Source: Pseudomonas putida
GTDB lineage: Bacteria > Pseudomonadota > Gammaproteobacteria > Pseudomonadales > Pseudomonadaceae
Direction: 5' to 3'
DNA length: 64,000 nt
Assembly (NCBI RefSeq): GCF_009883635.2
Contig: NZ_CP026115.2
Location: forward strand, 1,178,001-1,242,000
A program made the translations under genes and the position numbers. Under the pieces are notes generated by a model. The model searched no databases. It was given only the letters and a program-made list of their open reading frames with translations, and was not told where the DNA came from. Positions 45,525-54,203 of this stretch are shown piece by piece. The first letter of the stretch is position 1. Every line of letters starts with the position of its first letter.

Positions 45525-47267
45525 TCAGGGTTGGGGTTGATCGGCCATCTGCACTGAACGCGCCTGACGCATCAGGTCTTCGAGCATGCGCCGGGCGATG
45601 GCTTCCAGTTGTTGCAGGGTGGTCGGGTCGTCGAGGCTGTTGTTGAAGGTCACCGGCATGTTGGCGGTGAAGGTGAATTGCTGGTTGATGGTGGGTGACA
45701 CCGTAGCCGGTGACTGCTGTGTGGAGGTCGCAGGTGACCCAGCGCTCTCCTGAGTAGGGGCTGCCTGGGCGGGAGAGTTCACAGCGTCTGGCCTTGCGCC
45801 TGGCGCATCGTTACCGGTGACGGAGGCCACGGTTTTGCCGAGCCAGCCGCCTGCGAATTCACCCGCCATACCGCCGAATATCCCACCGCCCAGACTACCC
45901 AGCGCACCACCGACGGCGGCACCGATCACGGTCCCTATGCCTGGCACCACCGAGCCGATCATGGCGCCGGCTGCAGCACCACCCAGCCACCCAGCCGAAG
46001 ATCCCGCCAAGGTGCCGCCCAATCCGCCGACGGTCTGGCCATAACCTTCCAGTTTTTCTGCAGGCGTGGCATCACTCTGGTAGGTGTCGAGCACCTGCGA
46101 TGAGGTGTCCAGCACCGCAGCCACCGGAACGCGTTTGAAGAATTTCCCAACCGACGACAGCTGCTTTCCTGCACTGCTCAGAGAAAAGGCCAGTGCAACC
46201 TGGGATTCAGATTGACCCTCGGTCAACGAAGACGCCTCGCTGCCAGAAGCCGCGGGGTCTTCATCTTCCGTGAGCAGGTTGAACAACCCACCACCGGCCC
46301 TGTCTCCCACAGCCTCGCCAATCAGGCCGCCAGCTTCGGCCCAGCGCTTTTGTGCGGCCTCGTCCTGCTTTTTCTCTTCAGCCTCTTGCACTGCCTGCTG
46401 CTTGGCGGCTTCTCGCTGTTCCTTGGCGTTGGCTTTGCGTTGGCTTTTTCTTGTGCGTCGGGGTTTAACCGCAGCCGCACTTTTACCCGTGCCGATGGCC
46501 TTGCCGAGCGCTTTACCTTTGCCTCTGAAAAGCATGGCTCCCATAGCACCCAGCGCACGGCCACCGAGGTCGCCGAGCGCAGCGCCGGTGCCGCGTGCCA
46601 TTTCTTCACCATCCTCGCCAGTGATCACGGCCTTGGCGACCTTGGCCAAAGCCTGGGCACGGTTTTCCCGCCACTCCGTCAAGCCACGTTCGCGTATCGC
46701 TCGCTGTTTTTCCGGCGACTGTTTGCGGTAGGCGCGAACGTATGCTGTTCCAAGTCCCAGAGCACCGAGGCCTCCGGCGGTTATTGCAAGGCCTTTGCCA
46801 AGGGTAAGCGAGGCGCCACCAGCATCCGGTTTGGGCTCCTGTGCAGGTGCTTTCACCTTGCCCGCTGCGGGGGCTACCTGCCCTTGCAAGACAGCGTGCC
46901 ATTGCTGAAAGACATTGACCGTCATCTGGCCAGGCAACGGCTTCAACCGCGCCAACCCGGCAATCACCCGGTCCAGCATCAGGTAATGCTGACGCAAACG
47001 CTCGACGGCCTCGATCTCATCGCCCAGCCGGGCGATCTGATCGTCATGTTGCTGTTGCTGGTCCAGCGCCAGCTGGCGTTCGACCTGGCGTACCTTGCCG
47101 AGCTCCAACCCCAGGCGGATTACCTCGCCGATGAGCCGGCGGAGCCGGGTGCCACCGGCCTGCCTGCGCAGGCGTTCGACATCCCGGCGCAGCAGGTCGA
47201 TGGCCTGCCCCAAGGGGTTGATGACGGTGACGCCGAGCCCGAGGGTGAACACCTGTGTGTTCGCCAT
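45525..47267 (-). CDS. Tail tape measure protein
   Basis: Product of 580 residues that sets tail length. The N-terminal 130 residues are coiled coil. Hydrophobic segments lie near 160 and in a long Gly/Ala-rich region (about 425-490). Lys/Arg/Ala-rich helices lie between. AAGGAGG precedes ATG 47267. It follows the chaperone E/E' as in all contractile tails. Confidence 0.9.
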   Translation of the reverse strand: MANTQVFTLGLGVTVINPLGQAIDLLRRDVERLRRQAGGTRLRRLIGEVIRLGLELGKVRQVERQLALDQQQQHDDQIARLGDEIEAVERLRQHYLMLDRVIAGLARLKPLPGQMTVNVFQQWHAVLQGQVAPAAGKVKAPAQEPKPDAGGASLTLGKGLAITAGGLGALGLGTAYVRAYRKQSPEKQRAIRERGLTEWRENRAQALAKVAKAVITGEDGEEMARGTGAALGDLGGRALGAMGAMLFRGKGKALGKAIGTGKSAAAVKPRRTRKSQRKANAKEQREAAKQQAVQEAEEKKQDEAAQKRWAEAGGLIGEAVGDRAGGGLFNLLTEDEDPAASGSEASSLTEGQSESQVALAFSLSSAGKQLSSVGKFFKRVPVAAVLDTSSQVLDTYQSDATPAEKLEGYGQTVGGLGGTLAGSSAGWLGGAAAGAMIGSVVPGIGTVIGAAVGGALGSLGGGIFGGMAGEFAGGWLGKTVASVTGNDAPGARPDAVNSPAQAAPTQESAGSPATSTQQSPATVSPTINQQFTFTANMPVTFNNSLDDPTTLQQLEAIARRMLEDLMRQARSVQMADQPQP

Positions 47268-47280
47268 AGGTTCCTCCTTG

Positions 47281-47394
47281 TCACGGTGCGAGCCACCAGA
47301 CCATGTCGCCATACGACATGGTCATGATTTCGCTCGCGGAAAAGTTCAGCTCCTTGGCCAGCCGCCTGGCGGCGGCCTTCTGCCGGGCCGGGTC
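47281..47394 (-). CDS. Tail assembly chaperone E' extension, reached by +1 frameshift
   Basis: A 37-residue reading frame (starts DPARQKAAARRL, ends YGDMVWWLAP) with no start codon of its own. It begins exactly where E stops and ends 13 bases before the tape-measure start. E ends in CTT-TGA-C (47392-47398); moving forward one base at CTT reads GAC next and enters this frame. CTT-TGA-C is the same heptamer as the prfB (RF2) +1 site. Tail chaperone pairs made by frameshift are standard in phages. Confidence 0.7.
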   Translation of the reverse strand, partial: DPARQKAAARRLAKELNFSASEIMTMSYGDMVWWLAP

Positions 47395-47695
47395 AAAGTT
47401 CGTCGTCCTGCACCAGGCGAAAATAGCCGCTTTGCAAGCGGCTATAGTCCTTCAGGGCAAGGCCTTCAAGGTCCTTGATGCCGACCTCGGCCAGCGACGC
47501 GAACAGGTTCAGCTCGCGCTGCTCGTCGTCGACGCCGCCACCGGCCTGGGCATTGCGGATATCGCGCACGGTCGGTGCGCGCAGCGACAGGCTGTCGACC
47601 TGCACGCCATTGGCTTCGCTGGGGCGCGACAGGCGTACGCTGACGCGGTCGGCACTCAGGGTCAGCCACTGTGGCTGCTTTTTCGCTTGAGCCAT
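47393..47695 (-). CDS. Tail assembly chaperone E
   Basis: Product of 100 residues (AQAKKQPQWLTLSADRVSVRLSRP onward), of the P2 gpE-like tail assembly chaperone type, placed between the tube and tape-measure genes. It ends in the shift site described for E'. Start at ATG 47695. Confidence 0.85.
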   Translation of the reverse strand: MAQAKKQPQWLTLSADRVSVRLSRPSEANGVQVDSLSLRAPTVRDIRNAQAGGGVDDEQRELNLFASLAEVGIKDLEGLALKDYSRLQSGYFRLVQDDEL

Positions 47696-47705
47696 GGTCG
47701 CCCCC

Positions 47706-48215
47706 TTACAAGCCGAGCGCGGCGCGCTGGGCCGCCAGCTGATCAACGCCATCGATCACGCGCTTCATGCCCAGCGCGTCGATCTCGTAGAGCAGGCGGC
47801 CATCGACTTCCAGCTTGTAGTAGCTCAGGCCGACGCTGTGCTTGATCTCGGCCTTGTCGCCGGATTTCCAGTCGCCCATGTCGATTTCCTTCAGAGTGCC
47901 GCGCAGGGTCACCACCACCGGGGTGATTTTGCCCTTGAGGCCCTTGAAGGCGCCGCGGAAGGTACCGTTGAAGCCGCTGCCATCGGCCAGGCCGAAGAAT
48001 TTCAGCGCTTCACGGCGCACGCCGGTGGTGGTGAAGGCCGCTTCCTGTTTCTCCATGCCCAGGTCCATCTCGACCGGCATGTCCATGCCGCCGGGGCGGT
48101 GCTCTTCCATCTTCAGGGTGAGTTTGGGCAGGGTCAGGTTGGGTACATCACCCTGGAAGCTGACACCATCGACGAACAGGTTCAGGTTGGCCAGGGTTTC
48201 GGGAATCATTGCCAT
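47706..48215 (-). CDS. Major tail tube protein (FII-like)
   Basis: Product of 169 residues of the P2 FII family (AMIPETLANLNLFVDGVSF start, LKFFGLADGSGFNG, VVVTLRG and ALGMKRVIDGVD). It forms the inner tube. It lies 13 bp after the sheath gene. Confidence 0.93.
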   Translation of the reverse strand: MAMIPETLANLNLFVDGVSFQGDVPNLTLPKLTLKMEEHRPGGMDMPVEMDLGMEKQEAAFTTTGVRREALKFFGLADGSGFNGTFRGAFKGLKGKITPVVVTLRGTLKEIDMGDWKSGDKAEIKHSVGLSYYKLEVDGRLLYEIDALGMKRVIDGVDQLAAQRAALGL

Positions 48216-48228
48216 GTAAGTGTGCTCC

Positions 48229-49395
48229 TTAAGCAGCGGAATCGAGGACTTCGGTCAGCCACTGGTTAGTGACTTCAACGCGGAAATTGGGGTTTTCGGC
48301 AGGCGGCACGTCGGTGAAGCGGATGTTCCAGTACACCTTGCCCTGCTCAAGCGCGCTGGCGGTGTTCAGCTCCGGGTCGGCGAAGACCTCGAAGTTGATG
48401 ATCGCGCCCTGGTTCTTCAGGTCGCGCATGAAGGCCTGCAGGCCCTCGGTGACGTCCTTGACGTAGGTGGCGGTGATGGCGCGGTCGACGGCCCATTTGT
48501 GGCCGTAGAGGATCGCGTCCATGACGATGTCCATGGTCCGCACACGGGTGACGAAGGCCCATTTCGGGTCGCTGGACAGGGTGCGGTTGCCCCACAGGCG
48601 GAAGCCGTCGTCGCGGATGATGGTGGCGATGTTGGCGTTGTTCAGCAGGTTGGCGCGGCAGCTGTCGTCGCCATCGAGGAACTCCACCGGGCGGGTGGTG
48701 CCGGTGATGCCGACGAACTCCTTGTTCGACGGCGAGGCCCAGAAGCCGTATTCGCTGTCGGTCCAGGCGAACAGGCCGGCGACCCAGGCCGAGCCCGGCG
48801 CATCGACGGTGGCTTCCTCGCCGCTGTCGAAATACTGCACGCCCGGGTCGACCAGGAAGGCGCGCTTGGCGCCGAAGTTTTTCGCGTAGTCGATGGCCGC
48901 CTCGTCTGTGGTGTTCGGGCCGTCGATGATGGCGATAGCGCGCAGCTTGTCGGCCAGGGCCACCAGTGCAGTGCCGACCGCCTGGGAGGCGCTGTGGCGC
49001 GGGGCTGCCAGCAGGCGTGGCTGGGCGTTGAAACGGCTCTTGCCGTCGAGCAGCGCCTGCAGGCCGGTGCGCTTGCCGTCGGCTTGAACGCTGCCGATGA
49101 TCGCGGCGGTCTGCTCGGCGGCATCGTCCAGCTTGGCCACGCCACAGGCGACGATGACTGCCTTGGCACGGGTAAAGATGGCGCGGCAGGCCTTGGTGAT
49201 CGCCGCGTTCTCGCCGAAGGCGGCGACGGCTTCACGTTCGCTGGTGATCAGTACCAGGTCGTTGGCCTTGGCGGTGGCGCCAGCACCTTCGGTGAAGGTG
49301 TCAATGAGGCCGATGATCGAGGAAGAAGGCAGCGCGATGCTGCGTGCGCCGGTGTCAACGTTTGTGACGGTGACGCCGTGGAAGAATCCGCTCAT
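48229..49395 (-). CDS. Tail sheath protein (FI-like)
   Basis: Product of 388 residues of the contractile sheath family (SGFFHGVTVTNVDTGARSIA start, AWVAGLFAWTDSEYGFWASPSN, RRMR-equivalent TRVRTMDIVMDAILYGHKWAVDR). Start ATG 49395 with GGAG upstream; the longer frame is not family-like. Two hairpins separate it from the fibre chaperone gene. Confidence 0.95.
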   Translation of the reverse strand: MSGFFHGVTVTNVDTGARSIALPSSSIIGLIDTFTEGAGATAKANDLVLITSEREAVAAFGENAAITKACRAIFTRAKAVIVACGVAKLDDAAEQTAAIIGSVQADGKRTGLQALLDGKSRFNAQPRLLAAPRHSASQAVGTALVALADKLRAIAIIDGPNTTDEAAIDYAKNFGAKRAFLVDPGVQYFDSGEEATVDAPGSAWVAGLFAWTDSEYGFWASPSNKEFVGITGTTRPVEFLDGDDSCRANLLNNANIATIIRDDGFRLWGNRTLSSDPKWAFVTRVRTMDIVMDAILYGHKWAVDRAITATYVKDVTEGLQAFMRDLKNQGAIINFEVFADPELNTASALEQGKVYWNIRFTDVPPAENPNFRVEVTNQWLTEVLDSAA

Positions 49396-49413
49396 AAAAT
49401 CTCCAGATACAAG

Positions 49414-49478
49414 AAGCCCCGTCACACGGGGCCAAAGTGATACAGCAGAAAAGAAAACGCCCCGGCAGTGCGGGGCGT
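49414..49478 (-). terminator. Two hairpins between fibre chaperone and sheath genes
   Basis: The first in transcript order is ACGCCCCG (49457-49464) with CGGGGCGT (49471-49478), followed on the minus strand by TTTTCTTTT, a good terminator. The second, near 49414-49430, is a CCCCG/CGGGG stem close to the sheath ribosome site, with a weak tail. Confidence 0.8.
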
Positions 49479-50065
49479 CAGGGGAGTAAGTGATCGTCTT
49501 CAGGGCTCGGCGGCCATTCGACGTCGGTTGGGAAACCGGTTTGTTGCTCGATGCGTCCGAGCTCGATCCGATAGGTTTTCCAGGCCTGCAGCTGCGAAAG
49601 CTCCGATTCGGTGGCTCGATCCAGGTCGATGGCATCCTGCAGCGGCGCAATGCGCATACTGGCGAGCACCAGGCGTTCGTCGCGCTGGATCAAGGCTTCC
49701 TGGCGCAGGCCCAACTGCTGAGCCGCGCTATCGAGTACCCAAGCCTGCCCGTCCCAGTGGTGATAAGGCCCTGGGCGAGGCTCATGAGCCAGCCCGACGG
49801 GCAAGGGCCCGAGCTGCAAGAAGAGCAGCGGTTCGCCGGTGACCGTGCTGAATAACTCGCCGCGGTGGTCCTCGACCAGTTCCCATGCGCTCTGGTCGCC
49901 ATTGCGGACGACCGCATAGCCTTTTTCTGCCTGCGGAGGGGCATCAAGATACGCGCGGGCCGGCACCAGCCAGTTGCCCAGCACGACCGGGTCAGGGTCG
50001 GCAGTACCGGTCCCGCAGAATTGCCAGTTGAAAGGGTCCGCGTGGTAGATCGTTGGGGCGTCCAT
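49478..50065 (-). CDS. Tail fibre assembly chaperone
   Basis: Product of 195 residues of the phage tail-fibre assembly type. The GYAVVRNGDQSAWELVEDHRG segment is typical; the C-terminal part is helical (RATESELSQLQAWKTYRIELGRI). Start ATG 50065 with GAGG upstream. It follows the fibre gene, which is its partner. Confidence 0.87.
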   Translation of the reverse strand: MDAPTIYHADPFNWQFCGTGTADPDPVVLGNWLVPARAYLDAPPQAEKGYAVVRNGDQSAWELVEDHRGELFSTVTGEPLLFLQLGPLPVGLAHEPRPGPYHHWDGQAWVLDSAAQQLGLRQEALIQRDERLVLASMRIAPLQDAIDLDRATESELSQLQAWKTYRIELGRIEQQTGFPTDVEWPPSPEDDHLLP

Positions 50066-50075
50066 GGTGGCCTCG

Positions 50076-52325
50076 TCAGTACTTGATATAGGCAATCAAC
50101 GCAACGTTGCGTGGTCGCGACTCGCTGCCACCGCTGGCAAGCACGGTGGCGGCATGGGTGTGATCGCCGGCAGTCCATGCCGTCGCGCTGATGTCGTGAG
50201 TGTGCTGGCCGGCTGCATAGGTCTGCGCCGTGTCGCCGTTCTGCAGGTTTGCAGTAGTGAAGTTCGGTGAGCCGCCACCGACGTTGTTGTTCTGCGCACG
50301 TGGAGCACCGTGGGTGTGCTGGCCGGCTGCCGCAGCCGTGCCGCTGACCGAGTGAACATGCGCCCCCGCCGTGGCAATGGTTGCAGCATGGGTATGGCTC
50401 GCGTTCTGGTGATCCTGCCACGACCCGAGCGTGCGATTGAGGTCCGCGCCTCGGCCTTCATCCAGCGCACGGATGAAATCGCCTCGAAGGTCCGGCACGT
50501 TGAAGGTGGTTGTACCGTTGCCCACCCCGTAGGTGGTTCCGATGGCAGCGAACAGCCCCGGGTATTCGGCCCGGCTGACTGCCGCGCCATTTGCCTTGAG
50601 ATAACCACGTGGCACTGCAGCACAGGCGAAGAAAGTCACCTCTCCTGGAGGCACCCCCTCCAGCGTACTCCAGTCGCTCCAGACACCCGCAACGGCCGTA
50701 CGGCTCCATTCGTTACCGCCGACGACAATCATCTTCTGCACACCGTGATTCGACGCATTGCCCCACACCTGCAGATAGCCAGCCGTGGCTTTTGGAGGTA
50801 GATGCGTGCACCCCGTACCGACGTAATACAAACCACCTTCGTAGACGGTATTGAGATCCTTGTTCAAAAGGTCCGGCATATCGGCGGTGCCAATCCCGTA
50901 TTGCGCCAGGGTACTGCGAACGAAAGCGGTGTTTGCCAACTGAGTACTGCCAGTGCCGAGTGCCGCCGTAGGAGCAGTCGGCACACCTGCGAAGGCCGGG
51001 CTACCGAGTGGTGCGAACTCGACAGGTGCGCGCCAGCTGCCGTCGTTGTTGCTTGATCGCAAGAACAACCGATCGGTGTAGGGGATATTGGCCATCTCGA
51101 ACCCTCGGTTGTTCGAGTAGGTAAGGCGCTGCACAAAGGCGTAAGTTGGATAGGGCGACGTGGCTGTCGGATAGTAGTAGTTGCCAGAAGGCTGTGAGTT
51201 CAACTCTTCGGCAGTGGCCGGGATGGTACCGGTAAAGGCAGTCCCAAGACCGAACGCCCCCAAGGAGTCGCGCAAATGCTTGGTATTCACCAGTCCAAGG
51301 CTATTGTCCGAAAGGGGTAATGTCGGGCACTGTGGCAAACCGGTGAAAACAGGGCTGGCCAAGGGTGCCTTGAGGGCCAATGCACTGTCGACAGCAGCCT
51401 TGGTGTACACGTCGGTGAGGCCGTAGCCCGCCACCGTGGTCGGATTGCTGGCTGCCGTTACGCGCCCATACTTGTCGACCGTCACGCTACGATAGGTGCC
51501 TGCCGCTACACCACTGCGGCCAAACGCCATTTCGAATGCCAGCCCCGATACGCCCAGGCTGATGAGCGGGTCGGTGACCAGTTGCCAGGCGCTATCACCA
51601 TTGGTCGTGCCCTTCTCGACCAGTACCAGCAAACCCGGCGTAACCTTGGCGCTGGTGTCGGCATCCGAGGCGCGAGTCCAGTCACCGCTACCGGCGACGT
51701 ACAGGCCATTGTCCTTGGCCGCCGTCTGGTTCTTCACCAGGACCCGGTTGCCGGCCAGCAATGTCACGCCGTCCACCGCCTGCAAGCCGCTCAACGCAAT
51801 GTTTGCCGTGGTTGCCACAACCACCGAATGCTTGAAGTCCTGGCGAGCCAGCTCTTCAGTCACCCATTCGCGAGTGGCCAGGACCACTGCCGGGTCGATT
51901 TTCAACTGCACGTTACTGGTACTGGAGACCACCAGGTTCATGCGTACGACCTGAGTGCGACCCGAGCCTTGGCTGAGCAGTGGTTTGTAGGTAGGCGCAC
52001 AATTGGCCACTGCGATCAGGTCACCATCGGCGTCGTAGAGCCCGATTTCCCGGATCCACTTGCCTCCGACATCCGCCGGGATGACCTGCTCGGCAACGAT
52101 GATCGAAGTATCTTTGTCATCGACCTTCAATTGATTGAGCGGTGCCCTGCGCCATTCGCTGATCAACGCTTTCTGCGAGGCATTCGGGCTCGGGTCGGAG
52201 CCGTTGGCGTCGCCGACACCCATCTGGGTGATTTTCCAGGCAATGCCCAAGGCATCGGCATTGGCCTGTTTCGCCGCGCCCACATTGGTGAGGATGGCGT
52301 AGAACTGAGAAGTCTGGTCAACCAT
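50076..52325 (-). CDS. Tail fibre (receptor-binding) protein
   Basis: Product of 749 residues. The N-terminal 170 residues match the P2/DUF3751 baseplate-attachment domain (FYAILTNVGAAKQANA, VGDANGSDP). A phage fibre repeat with LQAVDGVTLLAGNRVLVKNQ follows. The C-terminal part holds a tail-collar domain (YLKANGAAVSRAEYPGLFAAIG, FNVPDLRGDFIRALDEGRG) and a His-rich QHTH-repeat tip. This protein sets target strains. Start ATG 52325 overlaps gene I. Confidence 0.92.
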   Translation of the reverse strand: MVDQTSQFYAILTNVGAAKQANADALGIAWKITQMGVGDANGSDPSPNASQKALISEWRRAPLNQLKVDDKDTSIIVAEQVIPADVGGKWIREIGLYDADGDLIAVANCAPTYKPLLSQGSGRTQVVRMNLVVSSTSNVQLKIDPAVVLATREWVTEELARQDFKHSVVVATTANIALSGLQAVDGVTLLAGNRVLVKNQTAAKDNGLYVAGSGDWTRASDADTSAKVTPGLLVLVEKGTTNGDSAWQLVTDPLISLGVSGLAFEMAFGRSGVAAGTYRSVTVDKYGRVTAASNPTTVAGYGLTDVYTKAAVDSALALKAPLASPVFTGLPQCPTLPLSDNSLGLVNTKHLRDSLGAFGLGTAFTGTIPATAEELNSQPSGNYYYPTATSPYPTYAFVQRLTYSNNRGFEMANIPYTDRLFLRSSNNDGSWRAPVEFAPLGSPAFAGVPTAPTAALGTGSTQLANTAFVRSTLAQYGIGTADMPDLLNKDLNTVYEGGLYYVGTGCTHLPPKATAGYLQVWGNASNHGVQKMIVVGGNEWSRTAVAGVWSDWSTLEGVPPGEVTFFACAAVPRGYLKANGAAVSRAEYPGLFAAIGTTYGVGNGTTTFNVPDLRGDFIRALDEGRGADLNRTLGSWQDHQNASHTHAATIATAGAHVHSVSGTAAAAGQHTHGAPRAQNNNVGGGSPNFTTANLQNGDTAQTYAAGQHTHDISATAWTAGDHTHAATVLASGGSESRPRNVALIAYIKY

Positions 52326-52926
52326 GTGCAATGTCCAAGGTATCGATTGTATGTTCGCGGCCACCCCGACCTACGACGCCAATGACCTCGATGTCACGTG
52401 GCGTCAGCGGGTAGATGTCCAGTTCGTCGCCGTCCTGGATCGCGCAGCCGACATGAATGGCACCTCGGCTTTCAAGGCTGATCACCAGGCCGGTCAGGTG
52501 GCGGCTGACTGGCCGGGCGTCATCGATCAGCGATGACAGTTCCTTGTAGGTGCTTTCGCTGATTCCCGCATCAGAAACGCCGATCTTCAGTGCGAAGGTG
52601 CCCGCCAGCGCGGGCGGCGTGGCTTGCCACCACTCCTGTACCTCGATCAGGTAGCCGAACGGCTCGACCACCCGCCTGAGCGCACCGAGGGTGCCTTTGT
52701 GGGCGTGGACGAAGAACGCCGAGCGGATCACCGAGCGCTTGATCTCGTCGCTCCAGCTGTCTTCCCAGCGGTCTACCGACCAGGCCCAGGCCAGGTGATA
52801 AAGCAGGTGCCCGGGGCAGCTGTCCGGGCTGTAGAGCAGGCGCAGGCTGACCTTCAGGTCCTCATCGGCCGCCACTTCGATGGCCCGCTCCAGCGCTGTG
52901 CGGTTGAGCGGCAACAGGGTCTGCAT
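52318..52926 (-). CDS. Tail protein I
   Basis: P2 gpI-family baseplate protein of 202 residues (LLPLNRTALERAIEVA, LYHLAWAWSVDRWEDSWSDEIKR). ATG 52926 has GGGG eight bases upstream; GTG 52935 is in frame and overlaps J. It links the baseplate wedge to the fibre. Confidence 0.9.
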   Translation of the reverse strand: MQTLLPLNRTALERAIEVAADEDLKVSLRLLYSPDSCPGHLLYHLAWAWSVDRWEDSWSDEIKRSVIRSAFFVHAHKGTLGALRRVVEPFGYLIEVQEWWQATPPALAGTFALKIGVSDAGISESTYKELSSLIDDARPVSRHLTGLVISLESRGAIHVGCAIQDGDELDIYPLTPRDIEVIGVVGRGGREHTIDTLDIAHG

Positions 52927-52927
52927 G

Positions 52928-53808
52928 TCAGCCACCCCGCTTGAGCGTGAAGCCCGTGCACCAGGCGGCCTGGGATTTGCTCGGGCGGATATCGGCCCAG
53001 CCGTTCAACTCCACCCGGCTGATACCGTCGATATGCAGCAGGGCATCGATGCCTGAGCGGGCCACTTCCACGCCCAAGCGCCTTCTCGGGTTGATCCCGG
53101 CTTCGAGACGGCGCTGGCACTCGGCAAGGATCGCCTCGTACTCAGGACCACTGTCAGCCAGGTACAGCACGGCATCGATGTGATACGGCAACACCTCGGC
53201 ACTGCGCACATTGACCCGGTCGGCGACGGGCCGAACGTCATCGTCATTGAGGTAGGCCGCCACCTGCGCCAGCAGCTCTGCGCTGGCCACGCCATTGCCC
53301 TCCAGGCTCAGCACGGTGACATCCACCACGGCCGGCGACGGGCTTTCGGCGGTGGCGTCAGCCACCTGCCCCGAAGCGTTGCGGGCATGCAGGATGTAGC
53401 TGTTGCGTGGGCCTGCGGTGGTCAGGCCTTCGTAGACCAGTTGCACCCGCTCGCGCAGGGCATCGTCCGACTCAGCAAGGCCTCGACGGGCGGGACGCTG
53501 GCCAGGTCCTCGGCCTGGATCACCAGGCGCTGCAGGCTGACGTTGGCCGCCAGCTGGTCCAGGTCACTGCCCTGGGCGTAGGCCAACAGTAACGCCTTGG
53601 CGGCGTCGTTGATGCGGGCCCGGTTGAGCAGCTTGCGGTAGGCGCCGACCTCAAGCAGCTTGGTGACCGGATCGCTCTCCAGGTTGGCGGTCCAGTCGTT
53701 GCCCAGGTATTCGCGGAAGGTGTCCAGATCGGCCTGGTAGAGGGTTTCGAAGTCGAGGTCTTCCAGCAGCTGTGGTGCTGGCAGTTTCGACAGGTCGACC
53801 TGGCTCAT
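52928..53808 (-). pseudogene. Baseplate assembly protein J, split by a one-base frameshift
   Basis: P2 gpJ-like. The first frame (ATG 53808, SQVDLSKLPAPQLLEDLDFETLY) reads to about codon 112 and then leaves the family sequence. The second frame (about 53471 down to the stop at 52928) carries the rest (LVYEGLTTAGPRNSYILHARN to FTLKRGG). Reading one extra G after CTG at about 53473 joins them into a 293-residue protein with ...EALLESDDALRERVQL, the normal length. Either the gene is broken or one base was lost in sequencing. Confidence 0.85.
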
Positions 53809-54131
53809 ACGCTCACCTCCACCATGGCTTCGTCGCCCAGGTAGCGGCCACTCAAGGCCAGGCTGACCTGACCGTCGAGCACGGCGACGACCTTGACCCG
53901 CTCCAGTTGCAAACGTGGCTCCCAACGGCCCAGTGCGCGGGCCACTTCGGCCTGCACAGCACTCTTCCAGCCCTCATTGACCGGCAGGTCGACGAAGCGC
54001 CGCAACTGGCTGCCGTATTCCGGACGCATGCGCCGGCTGCCCAGCGGCGTGGAGAGGATGTCCTCGATGGACTGGCGCAAATGATCGATGCCGGCCAGCG
54101 GCTGGCCGCTGCGGCGGTCCATGCCGATCAT
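53805..54131 (-). CDS. Baseplate assembly protein W (gp25-like)
   Basis: Product of 108 residues of the GpW/gp25 family (IDHLRQSIEDILSTPLGSRRMRPEYGSQL). Overlaps J by four bases (ATGA). Its own ATG overlaps the stop of a 10-codon mini-ORF. Confidence 0.92.
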   Translation of the reverse strand: MIGMDRRSGQPLAGIDHLRQSIEDILSTPLGSRRMRPEYGSQLRRFVDLPVNEGWKSAVQAEVARALGRWEPRLQLERVKVVAVLDGQVSLALSGRYLGDEAMVEVSV

Positions 54132-54160
54132 GGTGCACCGCCCTGCTCATGGGTATGCAT
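54128..54160 (-). other. Ten-codon mini-ORF coupled to gene W
   Basis: ATG 54160 is preceded by AGGAG and codes MHTHEQGGAP; its TGA overlaps the W start as ATGA. Gene W itself has no good ribosome site, so W may depend on reinitiation after this leader. Confidence 0.5.
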
Positions 54161-54177
54161 GGCATTCTCCTGATATG

Positions 54178-54200
54178 AAAAAGCCCGCATGGGCGGGCTT
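54178..54200 (-). terminator. Intrinsic terminator between V and W
   Basis: AAGCCCGC (54181-54188) pairs with GCGGGCTT (54193-54200) around four bases, with a T-run on the minus strand. It lies inside the tail operon. Confidence 0.8.
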
Positions 54201-54203
54201 GAT

